From positions 620,001 through 684,000 of the forward strand of contig RSEE01000006.1 in the NCBI GenBank assembly GCA_003971905.1: DNA of 64,000 bases, read 5' to 3'. Below are positions 22,043-32,482 of this stretch, piece by piece (positions within the stretch are counted from its first letter, which is position 1; the number at the start of each line of letters is the position of its first letter). The position numbers were made by a program, and so were the translations under genes. This DNA comes from Moniliella sp. 'wahieum' (lineage: Eukaryota; Basidiomycota; Moniliellomycetes; Moniliellales; Moniliellaceae). Below the pieces are notes generated by a model. The model saw only the letters and a program-made list of their open reading frames with translations. It had not been told where the DNA came from and did no database searches.

Positions 22043-23212
22043 CTAGGTGCTGCGCAAGTCCAACTTGACCACCTTAGACACCAAAGGCCAGGCGCCTTGT
22101 TTTTGGCTGGGGGTTCCCGGGACATCACACAGGTCGGGGGACGCGGTAGAGTCGAGACTGCTGGGAGGCGAGGGATGAGCTTTGGCCATGGTCCCCCTCA
22201 GCGCCTCGGTCGATGCACTGGACCTGGACCCGAGGCTTCGCCCCGATAGCGATTCCATCGATGGACGGTACATTGGTGAGACGGGGGTGGAGGCCGAGGC
22301 CGACCAGGCGGTGGGCAAGCCACGGCGTAAGCTGATGTGCTGGACGGACACTCGTGCTGGGAAAAATCAATGACGCCCTCCCTATCGGATCCAGACCGGA
22401 GTTTGACACCCGATCGAGGCACCGCGGCGCCCCCGCCGTCAGTCCCGACGGTGCTTGGCGTGAGAAGAGAAGGGATTGCATGTCGAGGCCAGAGGAGGAC
22501 CGGTCCAGCAGGGGTTCGGGCGGGTGAGGCGGGGTGGCGGTTGCCCAGAGCGGGCCAGGAAGTGGCTCCTCGGCGATGGCCAAATACACGTGGGGGTGGG
22601 AGAAGATGAAGCGCATTCAGTTCGGAAGTGGGAACGGTGCGACGGAGTAGGGGGGAGGGTACCTTGGGGCCAAGAGAGGATAGATGATGGGGTTTGGTTT
22701 TGGATTGGCGGGGGGACGGGAAGGTAAACCCAGCGTTGATGTGGGTGGGGCCTGGGGCAGAGCCGGTGGAGCCATGAGAAGAAGAGGAGCTCGCATTGTC
22801 GTTGGCTCGAACCTGGTCTCACATGGGGTCCCCGGTGTAGGGGGCAACAGCCATCCGCTGGACAGGCTCGATCCACGGCGCATCCGACCGGAGCGACGAG
22901 GTGGTGTACCAGGGGACCCAGTCCCAGGACCCTTGGGAACGAAAATATATGCGCTGTGCAAAGACACCAGATGGCTGATCAGTACCGTGTGGAGAGAGAG
23001 GGGGGTTAGGAGACAGAGATGGGGACGCACTCGTTCCACTTGGTCATGGTGCGGATCAGCACATCACTGGGAACAGTGGAGGGAGGAGCCAAGGCGGGAC
23101 TAGGCGTGAGGGATGGGGGATATGCTGGGTGAAGACGCAACAAGAGGAGGAAGGCAGGCGTGACAAGGAGGGGCGTTCGGTCCTGGTTGGGCAGGCGCGG
23201 GCGGAGTGGCAT
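22043..23212 (-). CDS. Hypothetical protein with N-terminal hydrophobic segment
   Basis: No known family recognised. The ATG at 23212 opens an exon of 60 codons with a leucine-rich hydrophobic stretch near residues 15-35, ending TMTKWN. It stops exactly at a donor GTGCGT (23030) followed by a CTAAC branch point. The acceptor is GATCAG (intron 22975-23030, 56 bp) or CACAG (ending at 22954), and both continue into AYIFVPKGP. Downstream the reading frame must change at least twice to remain open. Those frames are Ser/Pro-rich (PVSPMYRPSMESLSGRS, SSLDSTASPDLCDVPGTP) and end at LDLRST. The intron signals match other genes in this window, and that is the main support. The function is unknown, and the gene may extend differently. 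Confidence 0.4.
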
Positions 23213-23780
23213 GGTGTTTGGCGCGGAATGGGGGGGGGGAAGATGGGTGTTGTAAGGGCGAAAATGACAAGGAAAGAGCCAGGTGAGGGGATAGCGCAGG
23301 GGGATGAAGACGGGGGAAAGAGGCGAAAGTAGGGATCGATGAGCGGGGACGTGGGAGCGGGGGGGGAAGAGAAAGAAGAAACGGCCACGCGCCCACGGCA
23401 GCGTGCCGCGGCGCCCACAGGAACGAAGGAAGAAAAGAACAGCCGAGCCGCAGCTGCGGTGGAGGCGAAGAAGAAGAAAACGGAGGGGCGGGAGGTGGTG
23501 GGGATCAGGAAAGCAAAGCGGGGGCGGTGCTAGCGCCGGCAGATAATGGCGATGCATGCGGGTGGGAAGAGACGCGCAGTGGCTATCGACTATCGTCGCC
23601 AGCTCGCAGGGGGTGTTTTGGCGAAGACGAGGGCACGACAGGGCAGCATCGTTGCTCAGGCTCAGGCCCCAGGGTTCGCTATCTACGCGCTACGAGATAC
23701 GGGGGACAGGGCGGGGTGGGTGGGTAAGATATAGCGCTGTCGCATCTAGCATCGCCTCCGGGGCGACCAGAGGGCTGAGT

Positions 23781-23808
23781 CACTAGCCACTAGTCACTGG
23801 TCACTGTA
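23781..23808. repeat. CACTAGT heptamer array, four units
   Basis: CACTAGC, CACTAGT, CACTGGT, CACTGTA in exact 7-bp phase. Further GTCACTAGTCACC-like motifs follow to about 23975. Confidence 0.85.
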
Positions 23809-23845
23809 GTCATAGTCATAGTCACCTAGTCACCGACCATGCAAT

Positions 23846-23866
23846 AGATCTGAGATCTGAGACTCC
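23846..23866. repeat. AGATCTG heptamer array
   Basis: AGATCTG, AGATCTG, AGACTCC in 7-bp phase. Confidence 0.8.
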
Positions 23867-23999
23867 GATCTCAGCCCAGCCTCAGGCTGAGCGCTGGGAT
23901 AGACTGCACCCCTGCTAGTCTCCGACATGCTCGCCTGTCACACAGTCACTAGTCACCAGTGATGATGACTAGTGCCTGGTCATCAATGGATCGATGAAC

Positions 24000-24013
24000 A
24001 CGCGTCACGCGTC
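24000..24013. promoter_or_regulatory. Twin MCB-like boxes (ACGCGTC x2) upstream of the APSES gene
   Basis: Two ACGCGTC units in tandem. ACGCGT is the Mbp1/MBF target in yeasts. Binding here is inference. Confidence 0.4.
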
Positions 24014-24387
24014 ACCTGCCCCCGGGCGTCAGGCCAGGGTGCTGTCTTGTGCTGGCGCTTGCACCCATGCATGTTGGGCTGCGCAGGCACTAGCACCAGC
24101 CTGCAGGCTGCAACAGCTCCCCCATGCACACATCTTCTGTGAGAAAGTGGAGCGTGCGTTGAGCGTGCGATTGATTGAACATTGCGTTGGGGAGTCCACT
24201 CTGCTGTGACATTTCACACTGTCACGTGCTACAGTGTCCGATTGGTACTGCCCACGCACGAGTGCCATTACCTCATCGCCACGCCACACGTCCTCCCAGA
24301 TGCCATGATGCATGCCTGCTGCGGCAGGTCACGTGGGTGGTGCATGTTCTTGAAACCGGCCGCAAGGGCTGCGTGGCTCCCCGTCGG

Positions 24388-26172
24388 ATGCGCCGCGCCA
24401 GGACAGAGGTGCGGCGCGCCCTCCTACCACGCCCAGCCTCCGCGCCGTCCGCAGTCAGCCGTCCCCGCGCCCAGCCCCCATGCCTGACCCGCCGCTCTGC
24501 TGCGCCCGGCGCAGTGTTTCCTGTGCGTACCCCCTCCCCTCCGCACCCTCCGACGCACCCCATCCCACCCATCTCATCTCCCCCCCGCCCTCTGACCCCC
24601 CCCCCCCCCCCCAGGCCGTCTATGCGCACATCGACGTCTTCGAGATCATTGTCGACGGCAACAGCGTCATGCGCCGTCAGGACGACTCGTGGGTCAACGC
24701 AACCCAGCTTCTCCGCGCCGGCGGAATCGAACGCTCGAGCCGCGCACGCATCCTTGCTCCGTACTTTGCCTCCGAAGCCACCCACCGCCGCGTCCAGGGT
24801 GGCTTTGGCAAGTTCCAGGGCACCTGGGTCCCTCTGCCGATCGCCATCCATCTTGCCGAGGAAATCCACTTTGCTGACCAGCTGAGGCCTTGCTCCAACC
24901 CAGCCCGCAGCTCGGCCAGGGTACGCAGCCGCCCTCGATCCCCCGCGGGGATGCCGACAATGAGCCACCAACACGTCGCCGCTCCCGCCCGCGCCCGCGC
25001 CCCAGCACCAGCACCAGCGTCCACCTTAATGCCATGTTGCTACCACCCCTGGTGCGGCCCGTTCCCCGCAGCCCGGGTCACGACGAGCATCGCCAACCCC
25101 CTCTTCCATTCTGCCTCACCTCTGCCCATGCCTTTGCAAATGCAAGTGCAGATGCCCATGTCGGTGCCCATGCCGGGGCACATGCCCCATCCCAACCTGC
25201 ACCTGCCGCTACCTCCTGCCATGTCCACGCCCCTGTCCCGTGCCCCTAGCTCGCACCTCTCCGTCCCCCTACTTAATATGCCCCCGTCTCGCCCCCTGCA
25301 TTGAGCCCAGGTGGTTCGCTTGTCAATTCCGCGGCGGCCCCTACCCTCACCCGCACCCGCACCCTGTCTTTCCCTCCACCAAGCCCGACTTGGCATTCGC
25401 TTCTTCTGTCCCCCACCCCCGCTCCACACCCGACTACCCTTCCTACACGGTCCAACCCGACCCCCCAGCAACAGAGTCAGCTGCGCTTCTTGCTGCGATT
25501 GTCCAGGCAGGTGAAGAAGGGGAGGGACAAGCTACCCCGTTGCCCTTGGCGGGCGACGTGACCATGCCTCTGGATGCAATGGGCAACACGGCGCTGCACT
25601 GGGCTGCCGCGTACGGACTAGCGGAGATGGTGGAGGAACTGAAGAAGCGCGGTGCGCTGATCAACCAGCGCAACGCCCAGGGCCAAACCGCATTGATGTT
25701 GGTGTGCAGGACAGCGTACGCTCGTCAACGCGACACGTTTCCTGCGTTGTTCCTTGGTTTGGCCCAGTGGGCTGCGTCGGACACGCGTTTCGCCCTGGCC
25801 TGGGCCTACGACCAAGACGGCAACACGCTCTTGCACCACATTGCGCTTCTGGCCGGCACCCAACCCGCCGTGGCAGGCGCCTACCTCCGCCCCTTGCTGG
25901 CAGCACTCAAGCAAGATGCGCTAGCCTCCACAGGGCAGCATGTCAAGCAACTTCTCGACTATCAAAATGCCCAGGGACAGACCGCACTGCTGATTGTCGC
26001 CCAGCACCAACAATGGCAGCTTGCCACCAGCCTGGTCGAAGCGGGCGCCAGCACTACCTTGCCAGACTTGTATGGCCTCATGCCCGCCACGCTCCTGCCC
26101 GCGCAGGAGGAGGACCTGTCGGTGCTGGCTCCGCCTCCCCCGCTGGCACCTGTAAAGGCAGGACCTGCCTAA
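24388..26172 (+). CDS. MBF-type transcription factor: APSES (KilA-N) DNA-binding domain plus ankyrin repeats
   Basis: Homologue of Mbp1/Swi4/Res factors of G1/S control. Exon 1 (24388-24522, 45 codons) ends in phase at donor GTGCGT. The intron 24523-24614 contains a C run and ends CAG. Exon 2 opens with the APSES domain: AVYAHIDVFEIIVDGNSVMRR, DSWVNATQLLRAGG, RVQGGFGKFQGTWVPL and LAEEIHFADQLRP. A Pro/Met/His-rich linker follows, then ankyrin repeats (MGNTALHWAAAYG, NAQGQTALMLVC, DGNTLLHHIALLAG, NAQGQTALLIVAQ) and the end VKAGPA. The usual C-terminal coiled coil that binds Swi6 is not seen before the stop at 26170-26172. A few frame changes fall in the linker. The start is inferred from the in-phase splice and not from homology. 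Confidence 0.88.
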
Positions 26173-26612
26173 CCAAACGTGTCGTGTGTTTGGTTCCACC
26201 CCCCTCCCCGGCTGGAGGACTGGGGCGTACACAAAATCCTCTTCTTCCATACTGGAGATCCCTTTTTGTTCAAGTAGACCGACCACGAGATAGAGACTTT
26301 TGGACCTTGAAGCTTGAAGCTACATGACTTTGTGTTCTGCTCGTGGGCTAAAAACGCGCTAAAGTCTTCGTATTAGGGAGTGCGGCACGAAGTCAGAAGC
26401 GAAACTACTACCATGATGGCCTATCATATCCCTATTGTTCCTCGCACGACTATAACAGAGGCATGATGGGGGCGCCGCAGTTGTCCCCTCTGCGAATGGA
26501 TGGAACGTTGACAATGTCTGCGAAGCAAGCTTTTTCATCATCACTCAACGGTTGGCCCTCGGGTTTCGCTCCCTGTCAAACAGACACGCGGCAGTGAGAG
26601 GTACCAGGTATC
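26173..26612. other. Intergenic
   Basis: The 3' flank of the APSES gene. It contains a GAAGCTT pair at 26307-26320 and nothing else that I recognise. Confidence 0.5.
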
Positions 26613-27880
26613 TCAGCCCCCCCGGCCGGCATAGATTCCTGGGATCCATTCGTTCCTGTTGACCTCACCCTCTGGTTCTTGATTCATCTTCTTCGCCCTC
26701 TTTCCCCCTCTAAAACCGGTCTGGCTTTGTTCCATTCTTCGAACTGCGATCCCAATCCCGACCACCCTCCTGCAATCTGGCGTTTCACGGCGGTAAGGCA
26801 CGCCGGGGGAGAAACAGAGACGCAGGATGCCGACTCCGTGCAGGGCTGGGGCTGGAAGGGTACGGTGGACGCGCGCGCAGGAGCGCGCGACGGGGCCGGC
26901 CGTGTCGGCTACCCAGCGACTGAAGGCCAATACTCGGGGAAGAACGGCGGTACCGGTCCGGGGAAGAGGAAGATGGGTGGAATCGCACGTGATGCGAGGT
27001 GGTTGTGGACCAGATCGGACCTTCTTCGGGGTGTTGGGATGGTAGACTAACCGATGGTCTGCCCTCCGTCGGGAATCGAGCGCCCGGGGAAACATCATTA
27101 TCCAGTGCGGAACCAACGAAGACAGTGGTTTGGTTTCTGGCCAGGAGTAGGGAGCGTTGAATGCGTGTCCAACGGGCAGAAGGGGAGAAGGGGACAGCGC
27201 CCCCCACCGGCCCCCTCTGGGGCGCATCAAAGCCAACCGTGGGGTGGGCAGTTCTCTCCTGCCCCGGCAGAGGGGGTGGAAATAGAGTGCTATGCTCTTT
27301 CGTAGGTGCGGGGGGGGGGGCATCAGCCAACGACGTGCCTCCATTGCATGCATCCATTGCTGCTTATACACAGAGTACTGTGCGCGGGAAAAAGGTGGAA
27401 GCGGGACGACGTACCATGGATCAAGAGCTTGGTGTTGTCTCCCCCTTGGACGGGAGAAGAATACACTGCGATTCGACCTCTCCTATCGGGATTGGGAGAG
27501 GAAAAGAGGCGCATGAGGCGCATGGCGGCTTGGGAGGCGCTTGGTGGAGTAGGAGTATTGTTTACAGAAGGCTGAGAGGAGAGGAGAGGCAGCTCTGGAT
27601 GCAGGTACGCGCGGATGGGTTTGGGACAGGAGGGAATGGAGACGGCCGATTTCAAGACCTGGGGGGAGGGGGTCAGAAAGACGGGCGGCCCAGCTAGCAA
27701 CAGAGGGGTTGAAGGTGGGCAAGCCGCGTCCTCTTCGCTTGGGAGATGCGCCACCAATGCTGTGTTGGGCCTGGGTTGGGGGATGGATGCATGCCAGTTT
27801 CTTGACCCTCTGCTGTTGTCGAGCGCTGGGATGGGGCGAGGGGTTGGCATGACGGTCGGGGGAATGTGGGAGAAGGGCAT
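26613..27880 (-). CDS. Hypothetical Ser/Pro-rich protein, spliced
   Basis: No family recognised. The ATG at 27880 opens a single unbroken exon of about 155 codons with coding-like text (VFLTPSPQVLKSAVSIP, PSVNNTPTPPSASQAAMR, GGDNTKLLIH). It ends in phase 1 at a GTACGT donor (27414), the commonest donor in this window. Continuation after the acceptor AAGCAG is interrupted by a C run, and the following frames (SALDNDVSPGARFPTEG; later EPEGEVNRNEWIPGI, ending at 26613) suggest more coding sequence in shifted frames. The end is uncertain. A real gene is plausible but unproven. Confidence 0.35.
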
Positions 27881-28322
27881 ATGGGGGGGGGCGCGGTGTG
27901 GAGAGAAATGGAGATGTCGGGGTAGGCAGAATGCGAGAAAAGGGAAGGCCCCAGATGGTCGACGCTAGTGTTGCCCCATGCAAAGTAAATGCCAAAAGGG
28001 ACGCGCGCAGATCCGACCAAAAGCGTTATGCGCGAGCGAATGAGCCCCGGCAATAATAGAGCAAGGGAACATCGCTATCGAGAGGGCATAGGCAATCCTC
28101 TTGTGATGGGCGTGTGTCCAGTAGCGACATCCAGCTTGACGCTTCTAAAGAGAGCCGGCCATCAGTACTTCAATACTTACTTACTCGACAGTCGCCCCAT
28201 GACCAATTGATAACATCGCACGGATCGGAGTCGCGGGAGATAATTCACGACGAGGAACCACATGTCTGGTTGATGCAACGACGGGCTGAAATGTAAAAGT
28301 TGAAACTTGAAGCATGGAGGAC

Positions 28323-28357
28323 ATGTATCATGCATCATGCATCATGCATCATGCATC
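28323..28357. repeat. ATGCATC heptamer array, five units
   Basis: ATGTATC followed by four perfect ATGCATC units in exact 7-bp phase. Confidence 0.95.
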
Positions 28358-28763
28358 ATGGGCCATGCCCATTTCAAATTTCAGGTGACGTAGGGCTGAC
28401 GCGCTGACGCAGCGCAACTTGGTCACAAGAGCCTCTTGTCTGCCCTCCATCTAACACCAATGACTAAGACGTGCCTCTGAGATTTGACGGACGGCTCGGA
28501 ACTCGGCGAGTACTGGTACTGGAACTGACCGGGGCCTGTTCGACGGTTCCGATGGCAAAGGTTCCCAATGAATGGTGCTGCTGCGTTGCAGGCCTGGTCG
28601 ATACAAGAGGCATGATGCTGATGCACTTGATGGATGGAGCGTGGGTTTGAAATCAAGCTAATCAAGACAAGTGCAGTATCCGGTCATCGTCATCGAGGTC
28701 GTCGCTGATTGATACCGGGAGCAGGCTGCCATGTGGGTGGGAAGGGGTGGGGCCTGGGGGCGC

Positions 28764-28844
28764 GTGACGCGTGACGCGCGGGGCGGCGTGACGCGTGAGG
28801 TAACGCCTGAGGCGGTGGCTCAACATGACTGCACCGTCACGCGT
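28764..28844. repeat. GTGACGC / ACGCGT motif cluster
   Basis: Two tandem GTGACGC units (28764-28777) and three ACGCGT hexamers (28767-28772, 28791-28796, 28839-28844), about 440-520 bp before the syntaxin start. Confidence 0.7.
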
Positions 28845-29284
28845 CAGCGTCACTGCGGGGCGCCCGCCATGCGGCCGCCGGCCACTGCCATCCGCCCTCG
28901 GCGAACCTCGCCCAAAAGTGGCAGCGCAACGCCCTCGCGCCACGGGGGCAGTATCCCCTTGCGCGCGCTGGCTGGCAGGCACTGCAGGCCCCCCGGGCAC
29001 GGTGGGCGCATCCCCAGGAGGGTGCCACAGGGTGCCGCGCAGCGCCGCGCGCCGTCCCCGCTTAGCTCAGCGGTGCCCCACACTGCCCCCCTGCGCACCC
29101 GCCAAACCAAACCTTTTCGCCCCGGCTTCTTCTGCGCCCGCGTCAACAGCGCCGATCAGCTCAGCCACAGCAGCCAAGCAGGTGAGTACGAGGAGCTCGC
29201 ACGCCAGTTGCCCATTCGGCCGCCACCACCACCACCCCCACCCCCGCCCACCCCTCCCCGCTTCTCCCTCCCTGCATCTTCCCC

Positions 29285-30396
29285 ATGGCGCGCGACCGCT
29301 TGGCCGCCATGCGCGCCCAGCAGCAGGTCCACTCGGACCTGCGTACGACGCCCCCGCTGCCGGTGGCTACGCTGCTCCTAACTACGACACGCCCGCCGCT
29401 GCTCCCTATGCCCCGACGCAGGCCTACGGCACCCCGCAAGAGTACGAGATGCGTCCTGTCGATGGTGCTGGTGGCGCCGCCCCAATGCGGCCGTCTCGTT
29501 CCTCAACGAGATTACCGAGCTCCAGACCACCCTCTCTGCCATCGACGGCAACATTGCCAAGATTGCCGACGCGCATTCGCGCAGCCTCAACGGCGCCGAC
29601 GAGGCTGCCTCGGCTGCGGCCGAAGCTGAGCTGGTGACACTTACGTCTCAAACCAGGGGGCTGACCAATGCGACCAAGACCCGAATCCAAGTCCTGGCTA
29701 CGCGGGCCAACAAGCTCCCCGCCGGCAAGGACAAGAACATGCAAGAGTCGCAGCTGAAAGCGATTAAGAGTCGGTTTAAGGATGCCATCCGTCGGTACCA
29801 ACAGCTGGAGAACGACTACCAGCGCAAGTACCGTGCTCGCGCTGAGCGTCAGTTTAAGATTGTCAATCCTTCTGCCACTCAACAAGAGATTGACGCTGCG
29901 ATGGACGAGCCCAACTCTCAGCTCTTTGCGCAAGCCCTCCTCTCCTCCAACCGACACGGCCACCCACACTTCGCGAGGTGCAGGACCGCCATGCAGAGAT
30001 CAAAAAGATCGAACAGACTATGGCCGAGCTGGCACAGCTCTTCAATGATGTCGACATTCTTCTTACCGAACAAGACGAACAAATTGATGTGGTCGCTGGC
30101 CATGGTCAAGATGTGGAACGTCACATGAACCAAGGTCTTGACTCGACCAAGAAGGCTGTTGTTCGGCCCGCAAGGCCCGCAAAAAGAGGATCATTTGCTT
30201 CTGGATCGTACGTTTGTTTTCCCGCGTCTTAAGGGGTCCCACTGACTTGGTTGCCTTTGCTATTGCCTTGGTCAAACATAGCTTGTCATCCTGGTGGTCA
30301 TTATTCTCGCTGTTGTTCTGGGTGCCGTTTGCGGATCGGGCAACTGCTCTTCCAGCCACCATGACAATACAACAATAACAACAACAACTAACCTCT
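29285..30396 (+). CDS. SSO1: Plasma-membrane syntaxin (Sso1/2 type t-SNARE)
   Basis: Qa-SNARE for exocytic fusion at the plasma membrane. The N-terminus MARDRLAAMRAQQQ matches basidiomycete Sso proteins. It is followed by a Tyr/Ala/Pro-rich stretch, the Habc bundle (EITELQTTLSAIDGNIAKI, IKSRFKDAIRRYQQLENDY), and the SNARE helix (EVQDRHAEIKKIEQTMAEL, LFNDVDILLTEQDEQIDVV, with Q in the ionic layer). A basic patch and a C-terminal membrane anchor (FWI then LVILVVIILAVVLGAVC) end it. The intron 30208-30281 (GTACGT, branch ACTGAC, ATAG) splits the anchor. Frame changes at about 29490 and 29960 fall within conserved parts. The stop is not certain: the anchor ends near 30345, the frame stays open well past it, and the end given is approximate. 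Confidence 0.88.
30208..30281 (+). other. Intron of the syntaxin gene
   Basis: Donor GTACGT, branch ACTGAC, acceptor ATAG, 74 bp. It joins the two parts of the transmembrane helix. Confidence 0.85.
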
Positions 30397-31670
30397 TTGC
30401 ACCTTCGACCTGGGGGCATCGGTCCTTCCTCCTCGTTGTCTCGTGCTCTTTTTTTTTTCTGCACTCATTTTCTCTGTGTGGGCCCTTGTCATTCCTCTCG
30501 CTTTCTTTTTCCTTGGCGAAGGTTGGCACGCTCTCTTGCTCATCCAATCGTTTTTACCTTGGAGGACGCACAACGGGCATACCTGAGGCCTTATACCTGG
30601 CTCGCCACTTATTTCTATCCAAGACCATTCCTGTTGTTCCATGGTGTCTGGTGTCTGGTGCTCTAGTGGCTCTGCCCTCGCTCCAATGGATGCGTCTAGG
30701 CTGTGGGTCGGCACGCTGGTGTTGTGATCGCGCGGAAGCTGGTATGCGCCTCACCGGTTTACCGGGTCCTTCTTTCCTCCTTTGATGGCTTCCTTTATTG
30801 GTCATGTCCCCAGTGTACGACCAGCAACAGACTTTTTTACTTTTCCTGCCTCTCCCATCCCTTCACGAGTACTTGGATAGACGTGACGTATGCCCGCCCC
30901 GCGCACTTCCGGCATAGGCCCCACATAATCGTTCGTTTTTCTCGCGGCTTCGAGAGGGAGAGACGTCTATACTGATGTCCGGATGAGCGTGTACACTGCA
31001 TGTGTGAGGCACCGGACGCCCCTGCAGCTCCCATATTTTCAGTCAAGCTTCAAGCTGCAACAAGGCTTGCCTTGTTTGGGAGTCAGAGTTGGGGCACGTT
31101 CCTACATGGATGATGCCAACTCAGCGTGCTTAGCCTGACCGCCCGACGCTCTAAATCGCTCAACATATAGCCGACCCCCAGTTTTAGGCGACATCAGGTG
31201 CTCAGGGCCTCAGCCTGAGAGGCCGGAGGCCAGGATCGGGCCCCAGGGCGATGTTGCGCGACGACTTGCGCTGCTTTTGCAGTTGGGGTGACCGGTGACC
31301 GGTGACCCGCTGACCTACGGGCCGCTCTTTCTAGCCCCACCAAGCCCCACCTCCTGTAACAGTCGGGGCTAAACGAGGGAGACCAAGGTCCTGTCAGAGG
31401 CGGGGGGAAAGGCAAGATCGTTCGTGGGAGGAAACAGAAGGCATCAGGCAGAGAACAGAAGCAAAAGGGAAGGGAAGAGCGAGAGACACAGGATGCGGAA
31501 TTGGAAATTGGAGCGAGCTTAGTCATTCGGTGACACCTCCATCGCATCACTCAAACTGTGGCTTGCGTGTGGGGTGTGTGAAGGATTGTGTGCAAAGGGC
31601 GACCAAAGCATGCATAAACCGTACCATTGCAATAGCCTATGAACCCACGTTAGCCAGCTCACTCATGAAA
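30397..31670. other. Intergenic
   Basis: The 3' flank of the syntaxin gene, then unassigned DNA. A GGTGACC array lies at 31287-31307 and a CAAGCTT pair near 31043-31058. No gene recognised. Confidence 0.5.
31287..31307. repeat. GGTGACC heptamer array
   Basis: Three perfect GGTGACC units. Confidence 0.9.
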
Positions 31671-31766
31671 GCGGCTGTAGTTTAAAGGTAGAATTTTAGC
31701 CTTCCAAGTTGGTTATGAACTGGCAGGGGGCAGCTGAAGGTTCGGGTTCGATTCCCGGCGGCCGCA
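31671..31766 (+). tRNA. tRNA-Gly (anticodon TCC) with a 25-nt intron
   Basis: The cloverleaf can be drawn by eye. Acceptor GCGGCTG pairs with CGGCCGC (one T-G), and the anticodon stem TTAGC pairs with GCTGA. The anticodon loop is CTTCCAA with TCC at 31703-31705. The T arm is TCGGG-TTCGATT-CCCGG and the discriminator A is at 31766. The loop is interrupted after position 37 by 25 nt (31707-31731), the standard place for nuclear tRNA introns. The internal B box GGTTCGATTCC is intact. A run of six T follows within three bases. Confidence 0.95.
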
Positions 31767-31768
31767 CA

Positions 31769-31774
31769 TTTTTT
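31769..31774 (+). terminator. RNA polymerase III terminator of the tRNA gene
   Basis: Six consecutive T directly after the mature 3' end. Confidence 0.85.
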
Positions 31775-32482
31775 GCTTTTGCTGTGCAACCCCACCACAA
31801 TGCTGCTTCTTTTTCATCTTGTTTTTGGTAGTGAATCTGTTCCCTTCGCAAGACCCATGCCAGAACATATGAAGTGGACGCTTCGCATTCGTGGATCGCT
31901 GATCCGGCGTTTGTTGGTTAAGACGCCAAAATGGCATTCCCAATATGGACTAGGGCTGCTTGAATGGCACTGGCCATATGGTTCCGTCGTTTCCAAAAAC
32001 TGGCCGGGTGGAGCATTGTGCGCCGGCAGAAAAGTACGGAAGAGTAGGAGGGCGTGGACGCGTAGAGCGGCGTGAATCAGATTACACTTTGGGCGAGATG
32101 GACCGGCAACCCTGCTTCAAGCTTCAAGTGGCTTGACTAGCGACGAGTGCCAGCGGAACCACCGAGTGGCGGAATGGAGCACGTGATGGTTATCTCGCTG
32201 GCACTGATCATTGATCTGCTGGCCGATTGCGGGGGGGCAGGCCTAGGCCGCCTGGCCCTATCGAGAGGACAACCGAGGAACGCGACCCTTCCTGCTGCCT
32301 CTCCAGCCCACCATCCTCACCATCTCCACCATCCCCACCATCCCCTACTCCATCGCCATCTCATCGTCGCCATCCCAATCCCAATTCAAATCCCCATTCA
32401 AATCCCAGTCCCAGTGCTGACGCACACCGCCCTCCCCCATTGGCCCGCGGTGTGCGTTTGACGACACCTACATCGCTTTGGC
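31775..32482. promoter_or_regulatory. Upstream region of ATG11
   Basis: A GCTTCAA pair at 32115-32129. The last 200 bp is a pyrimidine-rich leader with CCATC and AATCCC short repeats. No gene recognised. Confidence 0.45.

Larger units (their letters stand above)
23213..24387. promoter_or_regulatory. Upstream region of the APSES gene with clustered short repeats
   Basis: Between the hypothetical gene and the APSES start. Contains CACTAGT-type units (23781-23808), AGATCTG units (23846-23866) and two adjacent ACGCGT boxes (24000-24005 and 24007-24012), about 380 bp before the APSES ATG. Confidence 0.5.
27881..29284. other. Intergenic: upstream of the syntaxin gene
   Basis: Contains the five-unit ATGCATC array (28323-28357) and a cluster of GTGACGC/ACGCGT motifs (28764-28844). 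The remainder up to the syntaxin ATG is GC-rich promoter and leader, with a GTGAGT at 29180 that could be the donor of a 5' UTR intron. Confidence 0.45.

Noticed and set aside
23940-24013. Direct repeats that might suggest a CRISPR-like array
   Set aside because: Units of 7 bp without spacers, in a eukaryotic genome. No cas genes.
27483-27995. 170-codon open frame (-)
   Set aside because: It begins at TTG and not ATG, and overlaps a better-supported exon in another frame.
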